Assembly (NCBI RefSeq): GCF_031326345.1
Contig: NZ_CP133671.1
Location: forward strand, 2,604,001-2,668,000
From: Aureispira sp. CCB-E
GTDB lineage: Bacteria > Bacteroidota > Bacteroidia > Chitinophagales > Saprospiraceae
Length of the DNA: 64,000 nt
Direction: 5' to 3'
This document shows, piece after piece, positions 45,501 through 53,755 of this stretch (within the stretch, counting starts at the first letter, position 1; every line of letters starts with the position of its first letter). A program made the position numbers and the translations under genes. A model generated the notes under the pieces. It saw nothing but the letters and a program-made list of their open reading frames with translations, was not told where the DNA came from and did not search any database.

Positions 45501-48500
45501 CGGGAGATTATCAGGTTATTGTGACCAATGAAAAGGGTTGTTCAGATACATCAGTTGTTAAAACTTTTACAGAGGTTAACATTTCTACTAATATTCGACA
45601 ATCGACTAAAAAAATATGTAGCCCTACTTCTAGTATGATACTGGAAATTGATTCTTGTACGGGCTGTTCTTATCAATGGTTTTTAGGAAATACAAGACTT
45701 GTAAATAGTCAAGATACATTTTATAATGTAATAGGATATTCTGCAATAGATACTTATAGTGTAAAAGTAAGTTATGGAAATGGAGATTGTGTAGTAGCTG
45801 ACACAGTTGTAGTAGATTCAGTGGCAGAGCGAACAGTTACCATTGGTGTTAATACTAATGTTTCTCAAACTCCAACTATTTGCGATGGTTCTGCTGTTGT
45901 TTTGCAAGATATTGATACTTGTGATATCTGTCAATACCAGTGGTTTAATGGAGGAGACATGATTGTTGGCGCTAGTTTTGAGGCTTATCAAGTTGATACC
46001 CCAAGTACCTATTATGTTGTAACTACAGACACAAATAATTGTGTTGCAGTGTCCAATTCCATTACCGTACAATCATTTGCACCACCGACAGACTTTCTAT
46101 TAGATTTTGATACTTTGTCGGTGCTTCCAATTACATATGGAACATTTAGTTTAGACGATTATTTATATCCGACCAGTTTGCGAAATACAGGAGGGTATAC
46201 CTCTCTGACGGCTAACGGTGCTATTATAACAAATGGTACAAATGATTCCTTGAATGTAGGTGCTGCTGGGTCAGGTTATCACTATATAACCTATGCTTAT
46301 ACAACAGGGAATGCACAAGGAACTTGTACATTTAGCACGACAGATACAATAGAGGTTTTGGGAGCTGTAGCCATGGATATACTAAACAAAAAACAGACTT
46401 ATTTGTCTATACCTGCTTCTGAAGCTTGTTTGTACGATACCTTAGTGATTACAGTAACGAATTTTACATTTATACCCAATGAAGTGATTTTTGTAGCAGG
46501 GGGAGGCAATACTATTTCAGTGCCTGTTTCTCCGTCGTTAAACCTATTTGCTGGTGTTTATACAGGGGCATTTGAAGTTATTGTTCCTGCTGGAGCTCGA
46601 ACAGGCAAAATTACTTTATCGGACGGAACAGATAGTTATGAATCGCCTAATTTCTATTTGATTAATAATCCCGCTGTAACAATTAATTTGTTGACAGGAG
46701 CACAGCCTATTTGTTCTAATATAGATACAGCAGAGTTTGTAGGACTACCTTTGGGAGGAGATTTTTCAGCCCATTATCTTGGTATGTCAAATAATGCTAG
46801 TTTATTATCAGATAGCTTGTTGTTGTTAGATAGTGTAACAGGTTATGTGAATGGAATCCAGGATGTTATGATGGTGTATACTTATACACCTCTTTATACA
46901 GGAACAACAATTGAATGTAGAGATTCTGTTGTAGACTCTTTACAAGTAGAAATTAGAGATGTCAAATTAGATAGTGTAACCTATACGCCAATATCAAGAT
47001 CTCAAACTACAGAAGATTTGAGTAATTTAACGTTGATTACGCATCCTATTACAGCTCAATATTATCCTAATAATTATACAGGAACCTATGTGTTAGGTAG
47101 TGCAATCTTACCCAATACTATCCCCGATACTCTAGATGTAGATAGTATCACTTATCAGATTAATAATGGGGGATGTTTCAATGAATCAACAGATCCAATT
47201 GATATCTGGGAGGCTCCAAGAATTTTAGACGCAATTCCTTCTTATCTTTGTAGTAAAGATGACACCGTTTTCATCCAGCGAGATCTAGATAGTATATGGG
47301 TTACTTATAGAGGCAATATTATTTATAGTAATACTCTTTATAAATATACAGAAAGCCCTGTTACTACAGTTGGAAACCCTGCTGTATTGGGAGTTCGTTA
47401 TGTGGAAAAAATTAATTTGATGGAAATTACAACGACTAACGGAGGCGTTGATTCTCTCAATTTCTTTGCTCCAAATGATGAGTATTATGTTGTTCCTGCA
47501 AACGTAGCAAATGGAGCAACAACATTGAATTTGAAATTTAGTTACGAACGAATTTCAAACTTTTTTGTTGGCGGTGTGCTGAGTTCGAGAGACACGACAA
47601 GTTATGTTATCGCTGAAGTTAGCAAAAACTTTATTATAGAGCAACCTCCCGTCGTAGCGATAAATCCAGTTATCTTGGCGGATACTATATTCTGTCCTAT
47701 TAATAATAACAATCAGTTTTTAGGTTTGCCAGCAGGTGGACAGTATTATATTAGTGGAGTAGGGATAGGGTACGATTCCTTGCGGAATAATATATTCAAT
47801 CCAACCAACTATCCTACAGGTGCTTCTTATGGATTAACATATGTTTATGAAGGTCAAGCTTGTGTCGATTCTGCGTATACAGGAATTTATCTGCCAGATC
47901 CTTTCTCTATAGGGGTATTGCCTAATAATGGAACAGGAGAGTACTGTAAAACATCTCCCAATGATTCCATTTTCTTTAGTCTATTAACACCTGTTGTTCC
48001 ACCACCAACATTCGGAATCGATACAGCATCTGCACAATTCTTTATTAATAACATTCAATCAGGAACTGTATTTTCTCCAACACAAGTTGGTCCACCTGGT
48101 CAATACAATGTACGATACGTTGTATCTGATATCTATGGCTGTCAAGAAGAAGCAACAGATATTTTTGTTGTACATCCTATCCCTAACTTGGCTATATCTC
48201 CAATAGATCCAATTTATTGTTTGAATGATGATACGACACAAATTCACCTGTATCAAATTGATACAGCCAATAATACCCATACTTTAACAACTTGGGCAGG
48301 ATCAGGAGGAATTGGTTATGTACAAAATGAGACAGTAGAATTCACAGGGGATGGGATTATCAATGGAGGTACCAATCCTGCTATGCCTTATTTCTATCCA
48401 AGAGACGCAGGAGTAGGAGTGCATGATATTCGTTATGTTTATGCAGATTCAAATGCTTGTGTCGATTCTATTAACTTTACGATAGAGGTACTTTCTTTAC

Positions 48501-51500
48501 CAAATGTTTCTATGTTGAATGCTGACGGTAGTGCTTTAAAGCGTTTTTATTGTGAAAATGATTCTATTTCTTTGCAAGGTTTTCCAATTAGTCAAACTAC
48601 TCCAAGTGGTTACGGTACGGATACTTCCGCTTTATACGGAAACCCTTTAATTAACTCTACTTATCCGACTAGTTTAGACTCTTTAAATAAAACATTTAAA
48701 CCCCATATTAATGGACCACTTCCAGGGACACTAGATGAAGTGCTTTTTTATTATTATGAAAATCCACAAGGGTGTAGAGATACTGCTAGGTATAGAGTCA
48801 CAATTCGAAACTTTACAACAGATCCAATATTTAAAGGATTTCCTACGGATCCTATTTGTGCAAGCGATACTTCTGTTCAAATTTGGGCAGATACTTCAAA
48901 TGGAGGATTTGATCTAGATTCTTTAGCCTCTTTTACTTGTACTTATCCTAGTGGAATTTACCACATACCTAATACGGATACGATTTATTTTTATCCTGAT
49001 TCGATGGGAATTCAATACGCAGGGAGAGAGGTTGTTATTACGATGAATTATACGGATACCTCTAAGAGCTGTTTCAACTCTATTTCCGATACTGTTTTAG
49101 TGCGGGCTTTACCACATTTGACGCTATCTGAACAAATAGTGTCTCCTTTAGCACCAGTAATGGATTTGCCTGGAGAGTTATTAAACTTGCCACAGACCGA
49201 TACCTTCCACCATATATGCGAAACGGCTCCAAGAATGGCAATCCATGCTTATAACAAGACAGGATCATATAATCAATCCACAGGAGCCTACAATTTATTA
49301 TCTACACATATTACGCCCGATACAGGAAACTATGTAATGGGTCGAGGGATTCAAGATAATGGTAGTAGTACTAATATTGCCTATGGATACATCCCTAGTA
49401 ATGCTGGTTATGGAAAAGATACAATACGATATGTTTATACAGATATTAACGGTTGTACGGATTCGGTAGATCACTACATATTTGTCGATAGTTTACCTGT
49501 CTTAGCTTTTGCAGGTTTGGAAATTGCAAATTATGATGCCGATTTAAACCGCTATGTCTATTGTGAAACCGATCCAACGCCACCTAGAATTAGTGCAACC
49601 CCTTCTGGAATTACAGGTTCGACTTTAATATTCAATGGTCAGAGCATTTCTCTAGGAGCTCCATTTAATTTAACACCTGCTACATTAGCTATACCAGGAG
49701 TATATGTAGATTATCCAATACAGTACAATTATATAGGACAACGTTATGTTAATGGAGATGTTTGCGCTTCTTCATTGTCTGATACAATCCAAATTCGTCC
49801 AGCACCACAGTTGGCTTGGGTTAATGTTCCTACAACTTATTGTATGTTAGATACTTTAGAGCGTTTGCCATTGTCAGCAACGCCTTATGGAGGACAGTTT
49901 GTTGATGCAACCAATAATTTCCAAGTTATAGCAGGTATCGTGGGAGATTCTCTCTTTAATCCATCTGCTCAACCTGGAAAACGAGATATTTATTATTATT
50001 ATTTGGATACAGTATCTGGTTGTGATGATACAATACAACATACAATATATGTTTACAGTAAACCGAGAATAAATTTCGAAATTAATGGAGGTTGTTCAGG
50101 GGCACAAGTAGAGTTTATCCCTAAAACGGCTCCATATGGTTTGGAAAATAATGGAGTAGCTATTGATAGCATTACAATGGTAATTTGGAATTTTGGAGAT
50201 GGTGTATCAGATACTTTGATAGGTGCAAACTTGCCGAACACACTGGGCATTCCAGTCGATACCCATACCTATTTTCATTCAGGAATATTCTATCCTTCTT
50301 TAACCGTCGTCAATCAAGGTATTTGTGATACGACATTTATAAGAAGAATTATTATATCCCCTCGAGTGCATCCAACAGACAGTACACCTTATGTTCAAAA
50401 TTTTGACTTAGCTGCTAATGGATGGATGCAAGAGTCATCAGATACAACTAGTATTAATGGAATTGTCCAAGACTCCTTGTGGGAATGGGGATCAACTATA
50501 ACCGCTAATTTTTCAGGAACAACTTTTTGGGGAACTCGTTTTAAAGGAACTAATCCTGGGTATAGACCAGAAGAAAGTGCTTGGGTATATAGCCCTTGTT
50601 TTGATCTAACTTCTTTAGATCGACCAATGATCAAAATGTCTATATGGAAAAATACTAGGAGAAGTGTTGATGGTGCCGTCTTGCAATATCATGACAACGC
50701 AACGAACACATGGCAGGTCTTAGGGCAGTCTGGAAAAGGTGTTAATTGGTATCAAGATGGTTATGTTGTCAGTAATCCTGGAAACCAAATAAACATACCT
50801 GTTGGTTGGTCTGGGGCTAGTTCTAATTTCGACTGGGAAGATGCGCGATACCGTTTGGACAATATTGGCAATGATTTAAGAACTAGAACGGATGTGCGTT
50901 TCCGTGTGGCATTTGCTTCTGCTAAAGGACCTACGCCACCTGCAGGAACTGCGTTTGCTTTTGATAGTGTTAGAATAGGAAATCGTACTCGAAATGTTTT
51001 AACAGAGCATTTCTCAGGTCATGGATATGCTGCAATAGCTCAAATTGAGGATCAACTGTATCATACTATATTTAACAATTTATATGGACGAGATGTGAGT
51101 TTGGTTCAATATCATTTGAATATACATGCCAATGATATTTATTATAATTACAATAACATGGGCATTATTAACGATACTCGAAAGTTGTGGTATGGAGTAG
51201 GAGATGTAAACCGTGTGCGTATAGATGGCAAAAACCTAGTTAGTAAAACGAGCGATCTGTTGAATTACCCTCAATTGGAATACTTAGACATAGAGTCGTT
51301 GCAGGATCCTTTATTTAAATTAGAATTTGTGGGAGTTCCAGCAATTCGATTTAATGGAGCGTCTGGTTTAGAAGCAACAGTTCGAATTACAGCATTAGAA
51401 GATTTGCCCATCAAGAACTATGCACTACATGTCGTGGCAACAGAGGACTCTTTGACTAGTAATGGACATACAAGAATGGCTGTGTTGCGTGACAAGCATA

Positions 51501-52018
51501 TTAATGCAACAGGACAAACTTATCCTCAAGCTTGGACAGCAGGAGATAGCTATGATTTGGTAGTGCAATTGCCAAATATTAATATCAATAACAACCCTAT
51601 TCTTTCTAGAATACAGTTGGTAGCTTTTGTTCAAGATATGGGAAGTAATTCACTTACAAAGGAAGTATACCAAACCATAAGCTCTAGAAACTTAACGGTA
51701 TTTAATGGACCTGTAGATACCTTAGATGTAAGTATAGATAATATAGAAGATCAACTGGGGTACGAAGTAGCAACCCTAAAACTTTACCCAAATCCAACAC
51801 AACAACTATTTAATGTAGAGTTTGAAGCAGCTTTAGAAGATGATTATGAGTGGCAATTGGTTGATGTAGTAGGACGTGTCTTGAAAAATGGAAAGGTAGA
51901 GGCAGGAACTTCTTTAATGCAAGTCAAAACAGAAGATTTAACAGCAGGAATGTATATTTTTATTGTTAAAAATAAAAATGTCTATACCCAGCGAAAAGTC
52001 ATCGTACAGCAATATTAA
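42518..52018 (+). CDS. Giant (3166-residue) T9SS-secreted modular surface protein
   Basis: A signal peptide (about 1-26, ending ILAQ) is followed by Ig-like modules marked by CxxC-x-Y-x-W (CPSCTYLW ~62, CVTCTYQW ~143, CAGCNYEW ~225, CSNCSYTW ~786, CAGCNYIW ~878, CPGCQYQF ~967, CTGCSYQW ~1047, CDICQYQW ~1134). Two consecutive lamin-tail-like (LTD) domains lie at about 240-420 and 427-610 (GVYDGTRPNGTPKGIELYA; GVYDGTITPATGLPKGIEL). A long beta-rich middle runs to about 2520. Then come a PKD domain (VIWNFGDGVSD, ~2550), a MAM-like domain (~2624-2825), an Omp28/thioredoxin-like domain (~2825-3080) and a type A T9SS tail (LKLYPNPTQQL, ~3086-3166). Likely a cell-surface adhesin or gliding/matrix protein. 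A terminator follows. Confidence 0.9.
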   Translation: MKLYLHYKLLFIGLILLLSLSNILAQPCVFAPPISSTDTSGNTVTTICNGNPLTLSSISSTSCPSCTYLWSTGETNSIIFAYTPGLYSVTVTDNSGGTTCVGVSATLDIKASTLPAPVIEGDPFNVCNTPSVQAANLEVKNPCVTCTYQWYNISSSAPIAGATQIRHSTVTPESYYVQVIDTLGCLENSNILSIGAEVATTPPINATAKSICDSNSTSISTIDCAGCNYEWHYYDFLPEGKLIISGVYDGTRPNGTPKGIELYAIGNIPDLSAYGLSVSTDGSGVVGTPGFFFPAVSLAAESYIYVAFNNADFIDFFGFAPDYTSNIMNIDGNDAIKLFYNGTPVDLFGDEAYVSTDYGCTGLAQDCYDMPYSYRDGWAYRKTDSLLSVNFNAAAWDFGKDNYVIGTTNSFWGTRQFPTGTFTNSSSMGIDSLIITGVYDGTITPATGLPKGIELQALYDIHDLSAYNIKVALNGAGSFGSSWSLPSGPITAGTFIYVASESIEFTNFFGFTPSSIPGAGVGLDQIDGNDCIALSYGTTVIDQYGEETYLGGSADYTMNWAYDNGWAYRNSDDSTNGGSFDVNKWRTYPSNFLPTNDLYGSDRMPIQSYTNSTVGTILQIIPGADSSTYTTDITGYYSVEVQYPNSCIVESALQLIDTSIFRPQITSEMPSLVGGNASIISQDTAYLCSGSYVELYMIENFAIPPTWSYQWFRNGVAISGEIGYNYRAQSAGRYSVQVTNEDGCTSVSNFITILPSNNGASPPVFASSLYLCSTTSTSTLSTPSCSNCSYTWKTEDGSNPGFGNVTQNSYLVKHANAVGGGTGARGYFVIVEDDISQCAYSSAIIEIKDTTYPAPLLTTNDNTVCSATPINLTTTPCAGCNYIWLIDSAETGNFITYDSTQQFTFQVDTSGNYRLEILHPNGCRTNFSNTIQATFQTVNADIVSGPTSICNGTPVVIEALPDSATSCPGCQYQFLRDGVRMQITNPQDEQEISLAGDYQVIVTNEKGCSDTSVVKTFTEVNISTNIRQSTKKICSPTSSMILEIDSCTGCSYQWFLGNTRLVNSQDTFYNVIGYSAIDTYSVKVSYGNGDCVVADTVVVDSVAERTVTIGVNTNVSQTPTICDGSAVVLQDIDTCDICQYQWFNGGDMIVGASFEAYQVDTPSTYYVVTTDTNNCVAVSNSITVQSFAPPTDFLLDFDTLSVLPITYGTFSLDDYLYPTSLRNTGGYTSLTANGAIITNGTNDSLNVGAAGSGYHYITYAYTTGNAQGTCTFSTTDTIEVLGAVAMDILNKKQTYLSIPASEACLYDTLVITVTNFTFIPNEVIFVAGGGNTISVPVSPSLNLFAGVYTGAFEVIVPAGARTGKITLSDGTDSYESPNFYLINNPAVTINLLTGAQPICSNIDTAEFVGLPLGGDFSAHYLGMSNNASLLSDSLLLLDSVTGYVNGIQDVMMVYTYTPLYTGTTIECRDSVVDSLQVEIRDVKLDSVTYTPISRSQTTEDLSNLTLITHPITAQYYPNNYTGTYVLGSAILPNTIPDTLDVDSITYQINNGGCFNESTDPIDIWEAPRILDAIPSYLCSKDDTVFIQRDLDSIWVTYRGNIIYSNTLYKYTESPVTTVGNPAVLGVRYVEKINLMEITTTNGGVDSLNFFAPNDEYYVVPANVANGATTLNLKFSYERISNFFVGGVLSSRDTTSYVIAEVSKNFIIEQPPVVAINPVILADTIFCPINNNNQFLGLPAGGQYYISGVGIGYDSLRNNIFNPTNYPTGASYGLTYVYEGQACVDSAYTGIYLPDPFSIGVLPNNGTGEYCKTSPNDSIFFSLLTPVVPPPTFGIDTASAQFFINNIQSGTVFSPTQVGPPGQYNVRYVVSDIYGCQEEATDIFVVHPIPNLAISPIDPIYCLNDDTTQIHLYQIDTANNTHTLTTWAGSGGIGYVQNETVEFTGDGIINGGTNPAMPYFYPRDAGVGVHDIRYVYADSNACVDSINFTIEVLSLPNVSMLNADGSALKRFYCENDSISLQGFPISQTTPSGYGTDTSALYGNPLINSTYPTSLDSLNKTFKPHINGPLPGTLDEVLFYYYENPQGCRDTARYRVTIRNFTTDPIFKGFPTDPICASDTSVQIWADTSNGGFDLDSLASFTCTYPSGIYHIPNTDTIYFYPDSMGIQYAGREVVITMNYTDTSKSCFNSISDTVLVRALPHLTLSEQIVSPLAPVMDLPGELLNLPQTDTFHHICETAPRMAIHAYNKTGSYNQSTGAYNLLSTHITPDTGNYVMGRGIQDNGSSTNIAYGYIPSNAGYGKDTIRYVYTDINGCTDSVDHYIFVDSLPVLAFAGLEIANYDADLNRYVYCETDPTPPRISATPSGITGSTLIFNGQSISLGAPFNLTPATLAIPGVYVDYPIQYNYIGQRYVNGDVCASSLSDTIQIRPAPQLAWVNVPTTYCMLDTLERLPLSATPYGGQFVDATNNFQVIAGIVGDSLFNPSAQPGKRDIYYYYLDTVSGCDDTIQHTIYVYSKPRINFEINGGCSGAQVEFIPKTAPYGLENNGVAIDSITMVIWNFGDGVSDTLIGANLPNTLGIPVDTHTYFHSGIFYPSLTVVNQGICDTTFIRRIIISPRVHPTDSTPYVQNFDLAANGWMQESSDTTSINGIVQDSLWEWGSTITANFSGTTFWGTRFKGTNPGYRPEESAWVYSPCFDLTSLDRPMIKMSIWKNTRRSVDGAVLQYHDNATNTWQVLGQSGKGVNWYQDGYVVSNPGNQINIPVGWSGASSNFDWEDARYRLDNIGNDLRTRTDVRFRVAFASAKGPTPPAGTAFAFDSVRIGNRTRNVLTEHFSGHGYAAIAQIEDQLYHTIFNNLYGRDVSLVQYHLNIHANDIYYNYNNMGIINDTRKLWYGVGDVNRVRIDGKNLVSKTSDLLNYPQLEYLDIESLQDPLFKLEFVGVPAIRFNGASGLEATVRITALEDLPIKNYALHVVATEDSLTSNGHTRMAVLRDKHINATGQTYPQAWTAGDSYDLVVQLPNININNNPILSRIQLVAFVQDMGSNSLTKEVYQTISSRNLTVFNGPVDTLDVSIDNIEDQLGYEVATLKLYPNPTQQLFNVEFEAALEDDYEWQLVDVVGRVLKNGKVEAGTSLMQVKTEDLTAGMYIFIVKNKNVYTQRKVIVQQY

Positions 52019-52027
52019 TCTAAAGGT

Positions 52028-52065
52028 TAGGTATTCAGTAGTTTATGTCAATTACTGAATGCCTA
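52028..52065 (+). terminator. Terminator hairpin of the giant gene
   Basis: TAGGTATTCAGTA (52028-52040) pairs with TACTGAATGCCTA (52053-52065) with one wobble and a 12-base loop. It lies 10 bases after the stop codon. The T tract that follows is weak (ACGTTTAT). The rest of the gap to 52298 is AT-rich with nothing identified. Confidence 0.65.
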
Positions 52066-52297
52066 CGTTTATATCAACTAATAGAAAATTTGTTCTGATA
52101 GACCCTTTTAGGAATATTGAAAAAATGCTATATCTTAGATGTGTTATAATTATTTGAAATATAAGTAATAATAGTGGTAAGAAATGAATACTTATTTCTA
52201 TTAAGAAACGTCCCCTTATTTAAAAGAATTTATTTTACAAACCAAATTTAGGGATGCAAGACAACATTCCTACCTGATTAAAAATCAAGTAAAAAAC

Positions 52298-53683
52298 ATG
52301 AAAAAACAAACTATGTACAATCGCTTAAAACAAGAATACACCAAATTGAATCAACGGATTCAAAAAGCCATGCAAACGGGACGTTTTTATGGATATACGG
52401 AGTTTAAGCAGCAGCAATTATTGGGGCGTTTGAAGCGCTTCTCTTTTCAAATAAAGCAACTGGGAGCTGGCGTAGCAGTAGTGACTGCTTTGGGAATGGC
52501 AACGCCTGCTGTTGGACAGGTAGTGAATCTCGTGGAACGGACAGGAGCAGATAATCCTTTTGATGGTTTGTATTCAGGACAAGCTTACTTTAGACCTAGT
52601 TTTGTTGATATAGATGGGGATGGTGATATGGACATGTTTCAGAATAGTGCAGGACTAGCAGGAGATCCACTATTTTTTAGAAATACTGGTTCAGATACCA
52701 ATGCTGTTTTTAGTTTGGTAACAGCTGCCAATAATCCGTTAGTTGGATTAAACGCAGTAGTATATAGTTCTTTCGTTGATATAGATGGGGATGGTGATAT
52801 GGATGTGTTTTCTGGAGCATACGCTCAGTATTATGGTGCAGATAAAGTAGAATATTATGAAAATACAGGAACTGCTTTGGTTCCTCAATTTACAAAAAAG
52901 ACAGGAGTAGATAATCCTTTAGATGCTTTGATGAGTCTTACTATGTGGATACAGCCATTTTTTGTGGATATTGATAATGATGGTGATATGGATTGTTTTG
53001 TTACAGGAATAGAAAATTATAAAGCAGATATACTTTTTTATGAAAATGTGGGAACGGCAACAGCACCTTCTTTTTCTATTCAAACAGGAATAAATAATCC
53101 ATTGGATGTATTTACAGATACGATTGGTGGTTTGGGATCGACGGCATCGATTCAGTTTGAAGATATGGATAATGACGGAGATAAAGATGCTTTTATAAAT
53201 TCGCCTTCGGTGAATAATAATAATATTTTTCAATATTATGAAAATACAGGAACGGCTACCAATCCTGTTTTTTCTATGAATTTAACTACTCCATTGGACT
53301 CGATACCGTCCGTTAATTCTAAATTTTCTACAGCTTTGGTCGATATAGATGGGGATGGGGATATCGATGTGCTAGAGAGTACAACTACTTTTCAGAACAA
53401 CTCCTTTGGATTTTATGAGAATTGCGATATAAAATTAAATTTGGTCAATATCAAAGAACAAGAACTATTGATATACCCTAATCCTTCTAAAGGTGTCTTG
53501 TATTTTGATAAGCCATTAACAGGAAGCTGTGAGTTGACGACAGTAGATGGCAAACAGTTATTTGCTCAAGGTCTAGAGAATGCCCAACAAATAATACTCC
53601 CCAAATTGAATGAGGGGGTATTCTTTCTGAAAATAGAAACAGAAAATAAACGAATCGTAGAGAAAATTTTGATTAGAAATTAG
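52298..53683 (+). CDS. FG-GAP/VCBS repeat T9SS protein with long N-terminal leader
   Basis: The 461-residue protein starts with about 50 basic/helical residues (MKKQTMYNRLKQEYTKLNQR, then QQQLLGRLKRFSFQIKQ) before a short hydrophobic stretch LGAGVAVVTALGMATPAVGQ that looks like the signal peptide core and cleavage site (about residue 69). The mature part has five DxDxDGD-type calcium motifs (FVDIDGDGDMD twice, FVDIDNDGDMD, FEDMDNDGDKD, LVDIDGDGDID). Modules with YENTGTA repeats and a type A T9SS tail (LLIYPNPSKGVLYF, about 387-461) follow. Protein function is unknown, probably surface binding. It lies between the two giant genes with terminators on both sides. Confidence 0.85.
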   Translation: MKKQTMYNRLKQEYTKLNQRIQKAMQTGRFYGYTEFKQQQLLGRLKRFSFQIKQLGAGVAVVTALGMATPAVGQVVNLVERTGADNPFDGLYSGQAYFRPSFVDIDGDGDMDMFQNSAGLAGDPLFFRNTGSDTNAVFSLVTAANNPLVGLNAVVYSSFVDIDGDGDMDVFSGAYAQYYGADKVEYYENTGTALVPQFTKKTGVDNPLDALMSLTMWIQPFFVDIDNDGDMDCFVTGIENYKADILFYENVGTATAPSFSIQTGINNPLDVFTDTIGGLGSTASIQFEDMDNDGDKDAFINSPSVNNNNIFQYYENTGTATNPVFSMNLTTPLDSIPSVNSKFSTALVDIDGDGDIDVLESTTTFQNNSFGFYENCDIKLNLVNIKEQELLIYPNPSKGVLYFDKPLTGSCELTTVDGKQLFAQGLENAQQIILPKLNEGVFFLKIETENKRIVEKILIRN

Positions 53684-53690
53684 AAGAAAA

Positions 53691-53714
53691 GCTGAGCGTT
53701 TATAAACGCTCAGC
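53691..53714 (+). terminator. Perfect palindromic hairpin after the FG-GAP gene
   Basis: A 24-base perfect palindrome (GCTGAGCGTTTA and its complement, 53691-53714) starts 8 bases after the stop codon, followed by ATCTTT. It probably terminates this transcript before the second giant gene. Confidence 0.7.
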
Positions 53715-53755
53715 ATCTTTCTGCTACCTAATTATGTTCCTTAAAAGTAATATTT

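Noticed and set aside
53691-53714. Perfect palindrome considered as a regulator operator
   Set aside because: Its position 8 bases after a stop codon and the downstream gene's own start fit a terminator hairpin better.
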